Of a DNA stretch of 64,000 nt, positions 10,110 to 18,333 are shown piece after piece. Position 1 is the stretch's first letter; each line of letters opens with the position of its first letter. The position numbers and the translations under genes were made by a program. Under the pieces are notes generated by a model. It ran no database searches, was not told the origin of the DNA, and saw only the letters and a list, made by a program, of their open reading frames with translations. This DNA is from Owenweeksia sp. (GTDB lineage Bacteria; Bacteroidota; Bacteroidia; Flavobacteriales; Schleiferiaceae): assembly GCA_002695025.1 (NCBI GenBank), contig NZNV01000008.1:124001-188000 (forward strand), in the 5' to 3' direction.

Positions 10110-11338
10110 ATTTCGGTTTTATTATCCCAGGGTTTAACCGGAATTCCCAGGTATTCCTTTTCCAGTTCGGTACGGTCTATTTTACCGTTGAGGAGGTGGT
10201 TCTCATAAATACCGGAAGGCGTGGCCAACATAAAATTACGGGCAATCAGGGTACCTTGCACGGTGCCACCCAGCTCCAGGTTGCCGTTGGCGTATACCAT
10301 GCCTTTAACCAGGGCTTCATCCACTATTTCCACCGCCAACTCGTTGGTCCTTCGGTTTTCATCGGAAAGGCTAAGGATAGCTCCAAAAACTTCAGAGTCT
10401 TTATCCATAAAGAGGTGGGGCCCACGATCGGGCTTTTCCAGCTTCATAATGAGAGAGCTGGGATACTCCAGTTTGGCATTTTCCAATACCCGCAATGAAT
10501 CGGATGCCACGGCATGCAGGCTCCCCTTAAAATTCCGGCCAATGGTTACTTTGGGCGCTATGAGGACCACCTGTTCCAGTTGGGTGGACGCAGATACGGT
10601 AATAGCGGTATTGGAACGGATAATGATATTGCCTTTCAAGTTGTAGCCGTCCAGCTGCACAGGGGCCTGCTGCTGGTACACCACGGTTCTTTTACCAAAG
10701 GAGTGCGCCAGGCTTTGCGGCAGATCTTCCAGGCTGCGGGTGCTGTCTCCAGGCAACACATTGCCTTTAAGATAGCTCTCCCAATCTTGCAGGAAATCCT
10801 TTTCCAGTTCCGGCAGGTGGTTATCGCTCCGTTTGGAGGTTCCGTACAGCAGTTGGTCACGGCTGTAATTGGTTCCCTCTACATAAGCGCGATCCACACC
10901 TTTTTCAGGCAGGAAAAAGATGCCTTTGAGCAGGGCCTCGCCCGCCAGCTGTAAGGGCCGGTTACGGTCGGCCAGCCACAGAGCAGTAGTGGAAAGCTCC
11001 GGGGAAGTATAGCCGCTTATGGCCGTACGGGAAAAAGAAGCCTTCCCGATAACCGCTTCACTGTAGATCAGCTCGTAAAGCCCCCATTTCCTTTTTTTAA
11101 GGCGTACGGAGTCACTGCCCGGCTCAAACAATTCATGCCAGTTCTCATAACTACCCAAAACCGGCATAGCCAGGCCCAGCATAATCCCGGACTCGGCATT
11201 GTCCCGAACGCGGTCAAAACTATCGGTGTAGATAAAGAAATTGCGGTTCATGGAAGCCAGCATGATCATCATCATGCAGAGCACCGCAGTAACGGTAGAT
11301 ACAAAGACGGCATATGTTAATGAGCCGGCCCGGATCAT
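10088..11338 (-). CDS. Large tip pseudopilin, GspK/PilX-like, with repetitive beta body
   Basis: This 416-residue protein starts MIRAGSLTYAVF and continues with a hydrophobic helix (VSTVTAVLCMMMIMLAS) and then DNAESGIMLGLA, the pattern of GspK/PilX proteins. Like GspK of known systems it lacks Glu at position +5 after the predicted cleavage and is much larger than the other pseudopilins, which fits a capping subunit. The body around residues 215-350 has alternating short strands (LKGNIIIRSNTAITV, QVVLIAPKVTIG, GMVYANGNLELGG) resembling a polymer-forming or beta-helix fold, which is not the classic GspK alpha domain. It overlaps both neighbours, by 4 and 22 bp. The role as tip subunit is inferred; the beta body could instead be an adhesive or substrate-binding part. 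Confidence 0.65.
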   Translation of the reverse strand: MIRAGSLTYAVFVSTVTAVLCMMMIMLASMNRNFFIYTDSFDRVRDNAESGIMLGLAMPVLGSYENWHELFEPGSDSVRLKKRKWGLYELIYSEAVIGKASFSRTAISGYTSPELSTTALWLADRNRPLQLAGEALLKGIFFLPEKGVDRAYVEGTNYSRDQLLYGTSKRSDNHLPELEKDFLQDWESYLKGNVLPGDSTRSLEDLPQSLAHSFGKRTVVYQQQAPVQLDGYNLKGNIIIRSNTAITVSASTQLEQVVLIAPKVTIGRNFKGSLHAVASDSLRVLENAKLEYPSSLIMKLEKPDRGPHLFMDKDSEVFGAILSLSDENRRTNELAVEIVDEALVKGMVYANGNLELGGTVQGTLIARNFMLATPSGIYENHLLNGKIDRTELEKEYLGIPVKPWDNKTEICTWLPW

Positions 11339-11844
11339 GGCGTTTTTACAAAAGTTTTCTTTTCCTCCTTCTTATAACGCAGCCATACGGAATCCGGGAA
11401 GGCCTTCAGCAATTCCAGTTCCTGGAACATTTCCCCTTGTTGCACCAGGTGAGAAGCTCCGTCCACTTCTACCAGGTAAATAGTGGTTTTATCCTGTTTG
11501 TGCGAAATAAGGCCGTGGTACACAATACGGGGCCACTGTAGCGGGATTTTAGTAACTGTTTTCACCACTTTGGGCTTCACCTTACTCACGGGTTTAGATG
11601 CCTGGGCCTGCTGAGAGGAAGGTGGAACATACCTTTTCCGGTTCTTCAGAAAAGGATCATCGTAATCCAATTGCAGTTCATAGGCGGTGGTCTCAACCCT
11701 GGCCATAGTCACCGGGAGATGGGAAACGGTGGTTATGCTTACCTCAGAGTTGCCTTTTACGGCTTTGTAAATGCGGTAACCGATAATTCCCCAGATCAGG
11801 AGTACCAGGGGGGCCAGTATAGCGATCTGGTTCTTCTTTTTCAT
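11335..11844 (-). CDS. GspC/PilP-like inner-membrane coupling protein
   Basis: The 169-residue product has one N-terminal membrane anchor (IAILAPLVLLIWGIIGYRIY), a Pro/Lys/Gln-rich linker near residues 75-100 and a small C-terminal beta domain. That domain reads YHGLISHKQDKTTIYLVEVD, then HLVQQGEMFQELELL, the signature of the homology region of GspC and of PilP, which touch the periplasmic part of the secretin. The start ATG overlaps the previous stop as ATGA. Position after a PilO-like gene and before the pseudopilins supports the assignment. Sequence identity to characterised GspC is likely low, so the call rests on architecture and context. Confidence 0.65.
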   Translation of the reverse strand: MKKKNQIAILAPLVLLIWGIIGYRIYKAVKGNSEVSITTVSHLPVTMARVETTAYELQLDYDDPFLKNRKRYVPPSSQQAQASKPVSKVKPKVVKTVTKIPLQWPRIVYHGLISHKQDKTTIYLVEVDGASHLVQQGEMFQELELLKAFPDSVWLRYKKEEKKTFVKTP

Positions 11845-12785
11845 GGCTGCAGGGTAAACTGCCGGGTACTGCTGTAGCTGCTGGTGTTGCCTGCCTTGTC
11901 ATAAGAACGCACCCGCCAGTAGTACACGCCATTGGAAAGAGTATCCAGACTTAAGGTATTTCCTTTCACCTGGCGCCTCTCACGAAGATCGGTCATATTG
12001 GGATCGGTAGCCAGGAAAAAGGTGTCGCGGATGGATGAGCCAGTCTGGGAACCACGGGTCCACTGAAAATCCAGCTGTGCGCTATTGATAAAGTCCCCGT
12101 CATCGGGTTGCTGAAGCACGGGCGTATTGGGTAAGGTGGTATCCAGGTAAAAAGCACGATCGCTGTAGATGGTATTGCTGCTGGGATTTTCTCCACGCAC
12201 GCGCCACACAAAACGGCCTTCGCCCGGCACATTATAGGCCAGGGTATCCTTGGGCGTATCGCGAAACAACACAAAATCACCCGTGAAGCTATTCTTCCAC
12301 AACTCAAAACGATAGGAATCGGCATTGTAGAGGGACTGCCATTTAAATATCTGCCGGGGATTATTGGTGGTATCGTTATCCGAAGGGCTCTTCAGGATCA
12401 ATTGCTGGTTGTTGAGGTTGAGCGTACTGTCTATATACAGGCGGTGTACCGTATAACCGGTGGAACTGCTGTTGTTGTACGCACGGATGCTCCACTCGTA
12501 TTCTCCCGGATTGAGGGTAAACTGGTATTTGGTACCGCTAACATTAGTATCCAGCACCAGTTGGTCAATGCGCCCGAAATTGGGGGTTACAATCTGCAGT
12601 TCATAATGGGTGGCGCCTTCTACCCCATACCAGTAAAAAAGCTGGGTGGCCACATCGGTCTTGAGGCTGTCACGAGGGGTAAGCACATACACTTGCTCCT
12701 CCCCGATCTGGGGTTCCTGCCATTCCGTACAGCCCCAGATCATCATTCCTATAATCCCTAATGTTACCATTCTATTTATCCTCAT
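11841..12785 (-). CDS. Lipoprotein with three beta-sandwich (FN3-like) repeats inside the secretion operon
   Basis: This protein has 314 residues. Its N-terminus (MRINRMVTLGIIGMMIWGC) is a lipoprotein-type signal with Cys at 19, although Trp two before the Cys is atypical. The rest is built from three repeated modules of about 95 residues. Each starts with a phrase like LLSPSDNDT, LTPRDSLKTD or LQQPDDGDF, followed by FKWQ, FYWYG or FQWTRG and closed by EWSIRAYN, VWRVRGEN or YWRVRSYDKAG. These are fibronectin III-like sandwiches. No pilotin or PilF TPR repeat is present. It sits between the PilO-like and PilP-like genes with 14 bp and 4 bp overlaps, so it is very likely part of the machine, perhaps an outer-membrane or cell-wall anchor. 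That role is inference. Confidence 0.7.
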   Translation of the reverse strand: MRINRMVTLGIIGMMIWGCTEWQEPQIGEEQVYVLTPRDSLKTDVATQLFYWYGVEGATHYELQIVTPNFGRIDQLVLDTNVSGTKYQFTLNPGEYEWSIRAYNNSSSTGYTVHRLYIDSTLNLNNQQLILKSPSDNDTTNNPRQIFKWQSLYNADSYRFELWKNSFTGDFVLFRDTPKDTLAYNVPGEGRFVWRVRGENPSSNTIYSDRAFYLDTTLPNTPVLQQPDDGDFINSAQLDFQWTRGSQTGSSIRDTFFLATDPNMTDLRERRQVKGNTLSLDTLSNGVYYWRVRSYDKAGNTSSYSSTRQFTLQP

Positions 12786-13314
12786 CCTCTTTCTTTTTGA
12801 TCTTTTGTACGTATAGTTTCAGGAACAGTTCCTCGCGGTGCGATTTAAAATTCTCTTCTTTTAAAAATTCGGCAGAAGCAATGCGTCCTCCCTTAAAGCC
12901 AGTTTCCAGATGGTGCATAAGCTTTAGCAGAGGTTTGTAATCCCCTTCAATGGTAAGGACAATGGTCTCTACCCTATAATCCCCATCCTCCCCTTCAAAG
13001 GGTTCGGAAAATTCAGCCAGTTTCAACCTGTTACGGTTGCAAAAGCTACCTACCTCGTGCAACAGGCTTTCCTGGAAACCCTGGGTAAAATACTCGCCCC
13101 CCAATTGCTCATCCAGCTTACGGTTGCGCTCACTCCAGGTTTTCATCTCATTCCCGAGATTGGCAATAAGGGCGTTTTTAGCCTTGTAATCGCGGTAGGT
13201 GGTGAGTTCCTCCACCGTACGACTGATGGAAAATTGGTAGGAAAGTATCAGTAGGAGGAAAAGCCCGCCCGCCAACAGGTAGAATTTCTTCTGGTATGGT
13301 GTCCATTTATTCAA
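12772..13314 (-). CDS. PilO/GspM-like alignment protein
   Basis: The 180-residue product has a short cytoplasmic start (MNKWTPYQKKFY), one membrane segment (LLAGGLFLLLILSYQFSI), a coiled-coil stretch near residues 35-75 and a ferredoxin-like C-terminal domain (VETIVLTIEGDYKPLLKLMH) of the type found in PilO and GspM. The start is a TTG that overlaps the previous stop as TTGA, and no in-frame ATG is available nearby. It follows the PilM/N-like gene, the standard order. In known systems this protein pairs with PilN or GspL in the periplasm. The family call is good at the fold level; PilO versus GspM cannot be separated here. Confidence 0.7.
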   Translation of the reverse strand: MNKWTPYQKKFYLLAGGLFLLLILSYQFSISRTVEELTTYRDYKAKNALIANLGNEMKTWSERNRKLDEQLGGEYFTQGFQESLLHEVGSFCNRNRLKLAEFSEPFEGEDGDYRVETIVLTIEGDYKPLLKLMHHLETGFKGGRIASAEFLKEENFKSHREELFLKLYVQKIKKKEDEDK

Positions 13315-14510
13315 GGCTGCAGCAACACTTTTAAGTTAAAATGAGCCTCATGGCGATCATTTTCTTCCTGGTAACCGGCAATCTGGATATCGCGGGTCCA
13401 TTCAAATTCATTCATCTCCTTTAGCCATTGCTGGAAGTAGCCGTAATTATCCACCTCGCCCTTGAGGATGAGCTGATCGCGATGAAAGCGCACCAGCTTT
13501 TCCTTTTTCAGCCGCTTTTCCAAAGGAAAGAAGCTCATCTGCTCGAGAGCAATGCCCTTGGGCACGGTACCGGCTACCTGATCTGCCATCACCGAAAAAG
13601 AACTGGCTCCCACACCGTTGGTTTCCAGGAAACGGTTCTTACGTTCATAGGAGGCTTTAAGTTCTTCCACCATTTTCAGTTGTGCATCATACGACTGCAT
13701 ATTTTCACCCAGGACCTGGTTGGCATCATGGTAATAGTTGAACATCAGGAAACTGACGAGTAATAGAGCAAATACCGCTACCATGCCGGAAAACATACCC
13801 TTTTTATAGAGGTTGTGGAACTGCCAATCCTTACGATAGCGCACCACTTTGTACTGTTGCGACACAAAGGACCGGGAAGCCATGCTGTTCAATCCGAATA
13901 AAAAAGGGATGGTTAAATGAGCCGGGAGGTTTTCTCCCATGGCCAGTATATCCTCCTCATTGCATTCTGCCTCAGCCTGAACCATTTGTTGTTCCTTATC
14001 TATGCGGTGAAAACCGAGGTGCAGGTCATTACCCCGTAGTTGTTCCAACAAGGGCCAGATGGAATAGGTGCCGATAGCCACATCTATGATCCTGCGGTCT
14101 GCCGTTGTAATCTCACCCAGTACCTGGTCCAGGAAATCCTGCCGGACCACCGCCACCACGGCTTTATCCTCCAGGAAGCGGATATCATACACCAGGTCAT
14201 CCAGCGAAATGTTGGGGAATGCCCGGCTCATCAAAACTTCTTCCTCCGTATCCGGGGCCGCATTCCTCAACTCTTTGATCAACACCCTGCGACCGGTAAG
14301 AATGATCAATACCGGAAGAACTTCACTGAAGTGGCTCAACACACGGGAGAGATCTTTACCGAAAGCGTTTTGCATCAGCTGCACCTCGTCCTTTACCCGT
14401 TTGAGATGCACCGCATTATATTGCACCTCAGCAGCAGTGTAACACACTTCGAGGGCTACCAGCTCGGCCGGAAAACGCAGGGATTGTTGTATGTTATCCA
14501 GCACTTTCAA
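13311..14510 (-). CDS. PilM-PilN/GspL-like inner-membrane protein
   Basis: This protein has 399 residues. The first 220 resemble the actin-like cytoplasmic domain of PilM and GspL (LVALEVCYTAAEVQYNAV, VLIILTGRRVLIKEL). A single membrane span follows near residues 231-250 (FSGMVAVFALLLVSFLMFNY), then a coiled coil and a PilN-like periplasmic domain (LILKGEVDNYGYFQQWLKEM). So PilM and PilN functions are joined as in GspL. The predicted start is a TTG overlapping the secretin stop as TTGA; a GTG two codons later is the alternative. The classic ATP-binding residues of PilM are not obvious, as is also true of GspL. The protein should link the ATPase to the periplasmic PilO/PilP-like parts. Confidence 0.72.
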   Translation of the reverse strand: MKVLDNIQQSLRFPAELVALEVCYTAAEVQYNAVHLKRVKDEVQLMQNAFGKDLSRVLSHFSEVLPVLIILTGRRVLIKELRNAAPDTEEEVLMSRAFPNISLDDLVYDIRFLEDKAVVAVVRQDFLDQVLGEITTADRRIIDVAIGTYSIWPLLEQLRGNDLHLGFHRIDKEQQMVQAEAECNEEDILAMGENLPAHLTIPFLFGLNSMASRSFVSQQYKVVRYRKDWQFHNLYKKGMFSGMVAVFALLLVSFLMFNYYHDANQVLGENMQSYDAQLKMVEELKASYERKNRFLETNGVGASSFSVMADQVAGTVPKGIALEQMSFFPLEKRLKKEKLVRFHRDQLILKGEVDNYGYFQQWLKEMNEFEWTRDIQIAGYQEENDRHEAHFNLKVLLQP

Positions 14511-16390
14511 TAGAGAATGGTGGGTTTAATGAAAATATTAAGCTTGGTTTTGTTGTAGGAGCGGGTACGGCTGCTGAACAACCATTTTAACACCGGGATA
14601 CGGGACAAGAGCGGCACACCGCTACCGCTGTCATTTACGCCTTTCTCCTCCAGTCCGCCCAGCAATACCATCTCCTCATTACCCACACGTATCATGGAGG
14701 TAAACTTCCGCGATACGGAACCCGGAGGCGCCTGGGGCGAAATACGGGCGGTAAAATCGCTTTGCTCCACGTCAATATCCAGGGTTACCTGCTCATCGCC
14801 AGACACAATGGGCTTGATAGTGAGCGTAAAGTTGGCCTGTACACTCTGGTAATTGCGGGTGGTAATGGGCAGCGGGTTCTGCACCCCGGCCACATTGGTT
14901 TGCTCCACCACGTAATACTCGGTATTACCGATGCTGATATTGGCTTCATGGCCATTTAGGGTGGACAGTTTAGGCGTGGATTTTACGTTGATAATGCCGT
15001 TATCCTCCAGCAAGCGCAGGTTCACATAGAAGTTGGGAGTTACCGGCCCCAGGTTGAGCGCTCCGAAACCATCAAAACTTTCCAGTAACCTATTGATGGA
15101 CTCCGATCCGAAACGGTAATCAAAGCCCGGATAGATCTTTCCGCCTGACTGCACCGGCTCATCACCCACACCTACTTCAATTCCGCTGGACACCGTATTG
15201 TTGCGCTGGTAATCCACAATCATCACTTCAATAACCACCACCGGCACAGAGCGGTCTATGGATTCTATAAACTCCTCAAGGGCCAGTATCTGGGGATACG
15301 ATCCACTTACCACCAGACTGTTCAGTTCACTGAACTCCTTGATCTCAATACCCTGCTTAATATCTCCGGGGATGATCTCAATCACCTTTTCTACGGAGCG
15401 GTGCTGCAGGTAGATCCGTTTGGTTTCCCGCAAACCTTCCAGGTTCCTTTCACCAATAATGTAAATGCTATCGCGTTTGCGGTAGGTGTATTTGGTTCCA
15501 TAGAACAGTTTTTCCAGGAGGCCATCCAACCGTTCTCCGCTTACCTTCATAGTTACATCATAATCCAGGCGGGAGTACAGGAAATAATCGATACCGAGAT
15601 TCTGGAACAGGTTGCGTATTACCTGGTCCAGTGGCTGGTTCTCCACTTCGAGACTGATCAGGTTGGAGTCCACATAGAATTGTCCGCTGGAAGCTTTGGC
15701 ATTCAGATCACGAAAACGTTTGTTCTCACCATCCTTAACCTTCGGTTCGGGTTTTTCGATGAGGTAAAAGTTATCCGGAGTTTTGCTGATTTGCAGATCA
15801 TTGGCAAAGGCCAGTTTATCCATGGCCTGATCAAAAGGAACGCTCTCCAGGTACACAGAAAGTAGCTTGTTCTCCAGACCAGGTTGGAACACTACATTAT
15901 TCCCGGTTTTTTGGGTGAGCAGCTTGACCACCTTCGGGAGACTGTCATTTTTCAGTTCCATTGTGATGAGGCCTGTTTCTGAACCGTAGGTCATAGGAAT
16001 GGTCTTGGGTTCACGCACAATAGGATCAGGCTCAATCATATATGGTTTTGCGTAGATAATATTACCGGTGAAGTCGTAATCCAGACTATACTGCTTGGCC
16101 AGGAAGAGCAGCACCTCTGCTACCGTAACATTGTTAAAATTGTTGATCACCTGGCCTTCCACCTTCGGATCCACACTGATATTTACCTTGTTGGAATTAC
16201 CCAGGGCCCGCAAAAACTCCTTCAGGGGTACATTGCTTACGGAAAGATCAACCGGCTCTTCCAGCCCGGGGGACTGGCTGGTCACCAGGTCCATCTGCTG
16301 TTTAAGAAGCATAAAACGGTCTTCCTGCGCCCAAAGGGAAAAGGATAAGGTTAAAAAGAGGATCAGTACTCCCGTTCTCAAATTCTTCAT
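14507..16390 (-). CDS. Secretin, GspD/PilQ-like outer-membrane channel
   Basis: The 627-residue precursor has a signal peptide ending SFSLWAQ. An STN/N0-like module near residues 40-120 (VSNVPLKEFLRALGNSNKVN) is followed by several N1-type repeats (KRIYLQHRSVEKVIEIIPGD, LNSLVVSGSYPQILALEEFI). The C-terminal secretin domain includes VPVVVIEVMIVDYQR, the VLLGGLEEKGV turn and the end LFSSRTRSYNKTKLNIFIKP. The order matches GspD/PilQ gated channels. No C-terminal S-domain for a proteobacterial pilotin is present, because the protein ends right after the beta barrel. The gene lies 5 bp after the ATPase gene and 4 bp inside the next. This is the outer-membrane pore of the machine. Confidence 0.92.
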   Translation of the reverse strand: MKNLRTGVLILFLTLSFSLWAQEDRFMLLKQQMDLVTSQSPGLEEPVDLSVSNVPLKEFLRALGNSNKVNISVDPKVEGQVINNFNNVTVAEVLLFLAKQYSLDYDFTGNIIYAKPYMIEPDPIVREPKTIPMTYGSETGLITMELKNDSLPKVVKLLTQKTGNNVVFQPGLENKLLSVYLESVPFDQAMDKLAFANDLQISKTPDNFYLIEKPEPKVKDGENKRFRDLNAKASSGQFYVDSNLISLEVENQPLDQVIRNLFQNLGIDYFLYSRLDYDVTMKVSGERLDGLLEKLFYGTKYTYRKRDSIYIIGERNLEGLRETKRIYLQHRSVEKVIEIIPGDIKQGIEIKEFSELNSLVVSGSYPQILALEEFIESIDRSVPVVVIEVMIVDYQRNNTVSSGIEVGVGDEPVQSGGKIYPGFDYRFGSESINRLLESFDGFGALNLGPVTPNFYVNLRLLEDNGIINVKSTPKLSTLNGHEANISIGNTEYYVVEQTNVAGVQNPLPITTRNYQSVQANFTLTIKPIVSGDEQVTLDIDVEQSDFTARISPQAPPGSVSRKFTSMIRVGNEEMVLLGGLEEKGVNDSGSGVPLLSRIPVLKWLFSSRTRSYNKTKLNIFIKPTILY

Positions 16391-16395
16391 ATCAT

Positions 16396-17841
16396 TTAAT
16401 CCATTAGTAGGGAGAATACCTCCTCCAGTGATGTTTCCCCGGCCTCCAGTAATTCAAAAGCCCGTTCTGAAAGTTTTTTAATGCCTCGGTCGGCCAGCTT
16501 ATCATCAATAAAAGCCAAATCATTTTTAATGGCCTCCGCCAATTCCTGATCAATGGGTATAAGCTCGTAAATGGCTTTCCGGCCCTGGTATCCGGTATAA
16601 TAGCAATTATCGCAGCCGATGGGCACATAATGTGTATGCAAGGGCCGGAGCGGCCTGAAACCACTGGGAAACTCACTGGGGCGCACCTCCTCCTCCTGTT
16701 TGCAATGCGGGCAAAGGGTTCGCACCAAGCGCTGGGCGGCACTTAAATTGAGCGTATTGGCAATGAGGAAGGGCGGCACGCCCATATCAATAAGGCGGGT
16801 AACGGTTCCCCAGGCAGAGTTGGTGTGTATGGTGGAAAACACCAGGTGACCGGTAAGCGCTGCCCGGATAGCCATCTGGGCGGTATCCTTATCGCGGATC
16901 TCCCCCAGCATGATCACATCCGGATCCTGACGCAGGAAGGTGCGCATGGCCGTGGCAAAATCAAGACCTATACTTTCCTTTAGCTGAACCTGGTTGATAC
17001 CCTCCAGCGTATATTCAATAGGGTCTTCAATGGTGATGATGTTGCGCGTTTCTTCATTCAGCAGCTTAAGGGTAGCATAGAGCGTAGTGGTCTTACCCGA
17101 ACCGGTAGGCCCACTGATCAGCACCACCCCGTGCGGTTTACGGATGGCTTCTTTGAAGGTATGAAGATCGTGATCCGAGAAACCCAGCTTGCTCAGCTCT
17201 ATCTGCATGGCATCGCGGCTCAGTAAACGCATCACCACTTTTTCACCGTGGAGAGTAGGCAGCACAGAAACCCGGATATCGAATTTCATCTGGTCTTCCC
17301 TGAATTCGATGCGTCCGTCCTGGGGAAGCCTTTTCTCGGCAATATCCAAGTGACTCTGGATCTTGATCTTGTTTACCACCGGAGGGTAATCCACCATAGG
17401 GATCTCATAGCGCTCTACCAGCTTACCGTCAATGCGGATACGGATACGACATTTATCCTCATAGGGTTCCAGGTGAATATCACTCGAACCCAACTCATGC
17501 GCCTCGCGAATAAGGTTGCGTAAAAAGTCCTTTTCTTCACGGTAATTAAAGGTAAGTTCCTGCTTGGGTTGATCCTTCTTCCTGCGGTAATAGCGGGTGA
17601 GGGTACGTTGGATCTTGGCAGACTCGGCTTTTTCCAGTTCCACCGGCAAACCAAAAACCAGTTCCAGCTCATCGATCAGGTCCAAACGGTAATGCAATTC
17701 ATCCACGTAAAAAGCCAGTTGGTGTTTACCGATAAGCTTGGGAATAATCTGGTAATGGAAGGCCTGCTCCGGGGTAAGGAACTGCTGTTCGCCCGTGGAA
17801 ATCTCAAAAAAATCGGAAGCTAGCATTTCAGCTTTTGCCAT
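16396..17841 (-). CDS. Assembly ATPase, GspE/PilB family
   Basis: This 481-residue ATPase has an N-terminal adaptor and a T2SSE core. Visible motifs are DIHLEPYEDKCRIRIRIDG near residue 131, Walker A GPTGSGKTTT near residue 254, the Asp box and Walker B region (ITIEDPIEYTLEG, DPDVIMLGEIRDKDTA), the His box (GHLVFSTIHTNSA), and a zinc-binding tetracysteine (CPHC then CDNC near residues 375 and 411). All are hallmarks of extension ATPases. No second, PilT-type retraction ATPase occurs in the cluster, which favours a secretion or non-retracting role. It starts one base inside the stop of the peptidase gene (TAATG). Confidence 0.95.
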   Translation of the reverse strand: MAKAEMLASDFFEISTGEQQFLTPEQAFHYQIIPKLIGKHQLAFYVDELHYRLDLIDELELVFGLPVELEKAESAKIQRTLTRYYRRKKDQPKQELTFNYREEKDFLRNLIREAHELGSSDIHLEPYEDKCRIRIRIDGKLVERYEIPMVDYPPVVNKIKIQSHLDIAEKRLPQDGRIEFREDQMKFDIRVSVLPTLHGEKVVMRLLSRDAMQIELSKLGFSDHDLHTFKEAIRKPHGVVLISGPTGSGKTTTLYATLKLLNEETRNIITIEDPIEYTLEGINQVQLKESIGLDFATAMRTFLRQDPDVIMLGEIRDKDTAQMAIRAALTGHLVFSTIHTNSAWGTVTRLIDMGVPPFLIANTLNLSAAQRLVRTLCPHCKQEEEVRPSEFPSGFRPLRPLHTHYVPIGCDNCYYTGYQGRKAIYELIPIDQELAEAIKNDLAFIDDKLADRGIKKLSERAFELLEAGETSLEEVFSLLMD

Positions 17842-18332
17842 TAGTACATAAGGTTAAATTCATAGGGACTGAAGCCTGTAAAAGGCTCCAACAGAAGGAA
17901 AACCAACAGGAAAAGAGCTTGCAAACCCGCCAGTGGAACCGTGGATCTCCGGAAGACTATTATGCCCAGCAGCGTACTCAAAAGCAGGCTTGCGATCATA
18001 AAAACCGGAAAAAAAGGAAAGGGGAGAACGATAGCCAGCATCAGGAAAAAAAGCACATCACCAATACCCATATATTCGTTCCAGAGTTGGCGAAAGGAAA
18101 CCCGTTTCCAGGCGAAGTAAACCGTTAACAACGCCAACTGAAAGGCAAGAAAGCCTGTGTTTAAAACCATATCGAGCCAAAACACACCGGGTTCCCGGCC
18201 GGACCATGTGCTTATAAGTAAAAGCACCAAGCCCAGCGGAAAAAGATACCAGCTCACTCCCCGGTACCGTAAGTCCTGGTAAAAGATGAGAAGCAATACC
18301 ACCATGCTGGCTATGTAAAACAGGGTGCTCAT
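17841..18332 (-). CDS. Minimal prepilin peptidase (A24 aspartic peptidase)
   Basis: The 163-residue membrane protein carries the two aspartates expected of A24 peptidases: one in YQDLRYRGVSWYL near residue 20, and GIGD in YMGIGDVLFF near residue 91. At least five hydrophobic segments are visible. It lacks the extra N-terminal zinc and methyltransferase part of PilD/GspO and is as short as TadV/FlaK-type enzymes, so cleavage without N-methylation is expected. It lies between the major pseudopilin gene (1 bp gap) and the ATPase gene (1 bp overlap). It should process the pseudopilins of this operon, all of which have Ala before the cut. Confidence 0.85.
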   Translation of the reverse strand: MSTLFYIASMVVLLLIFYQDLRYRGVSWYLFPLGLVLLLISTWSGREPGVFWLDMVLNTGFLAFQLALLTVYFAWKRVSFRQLWNEYMGIGDVLFFLMLAIVLPFPFFPVFMIASLLLSTLLGIIVFRRSTVPLAGLQALFLLVFLLLEPFTGFSPYEFNLMY

Positions 18333-18333
18333 T

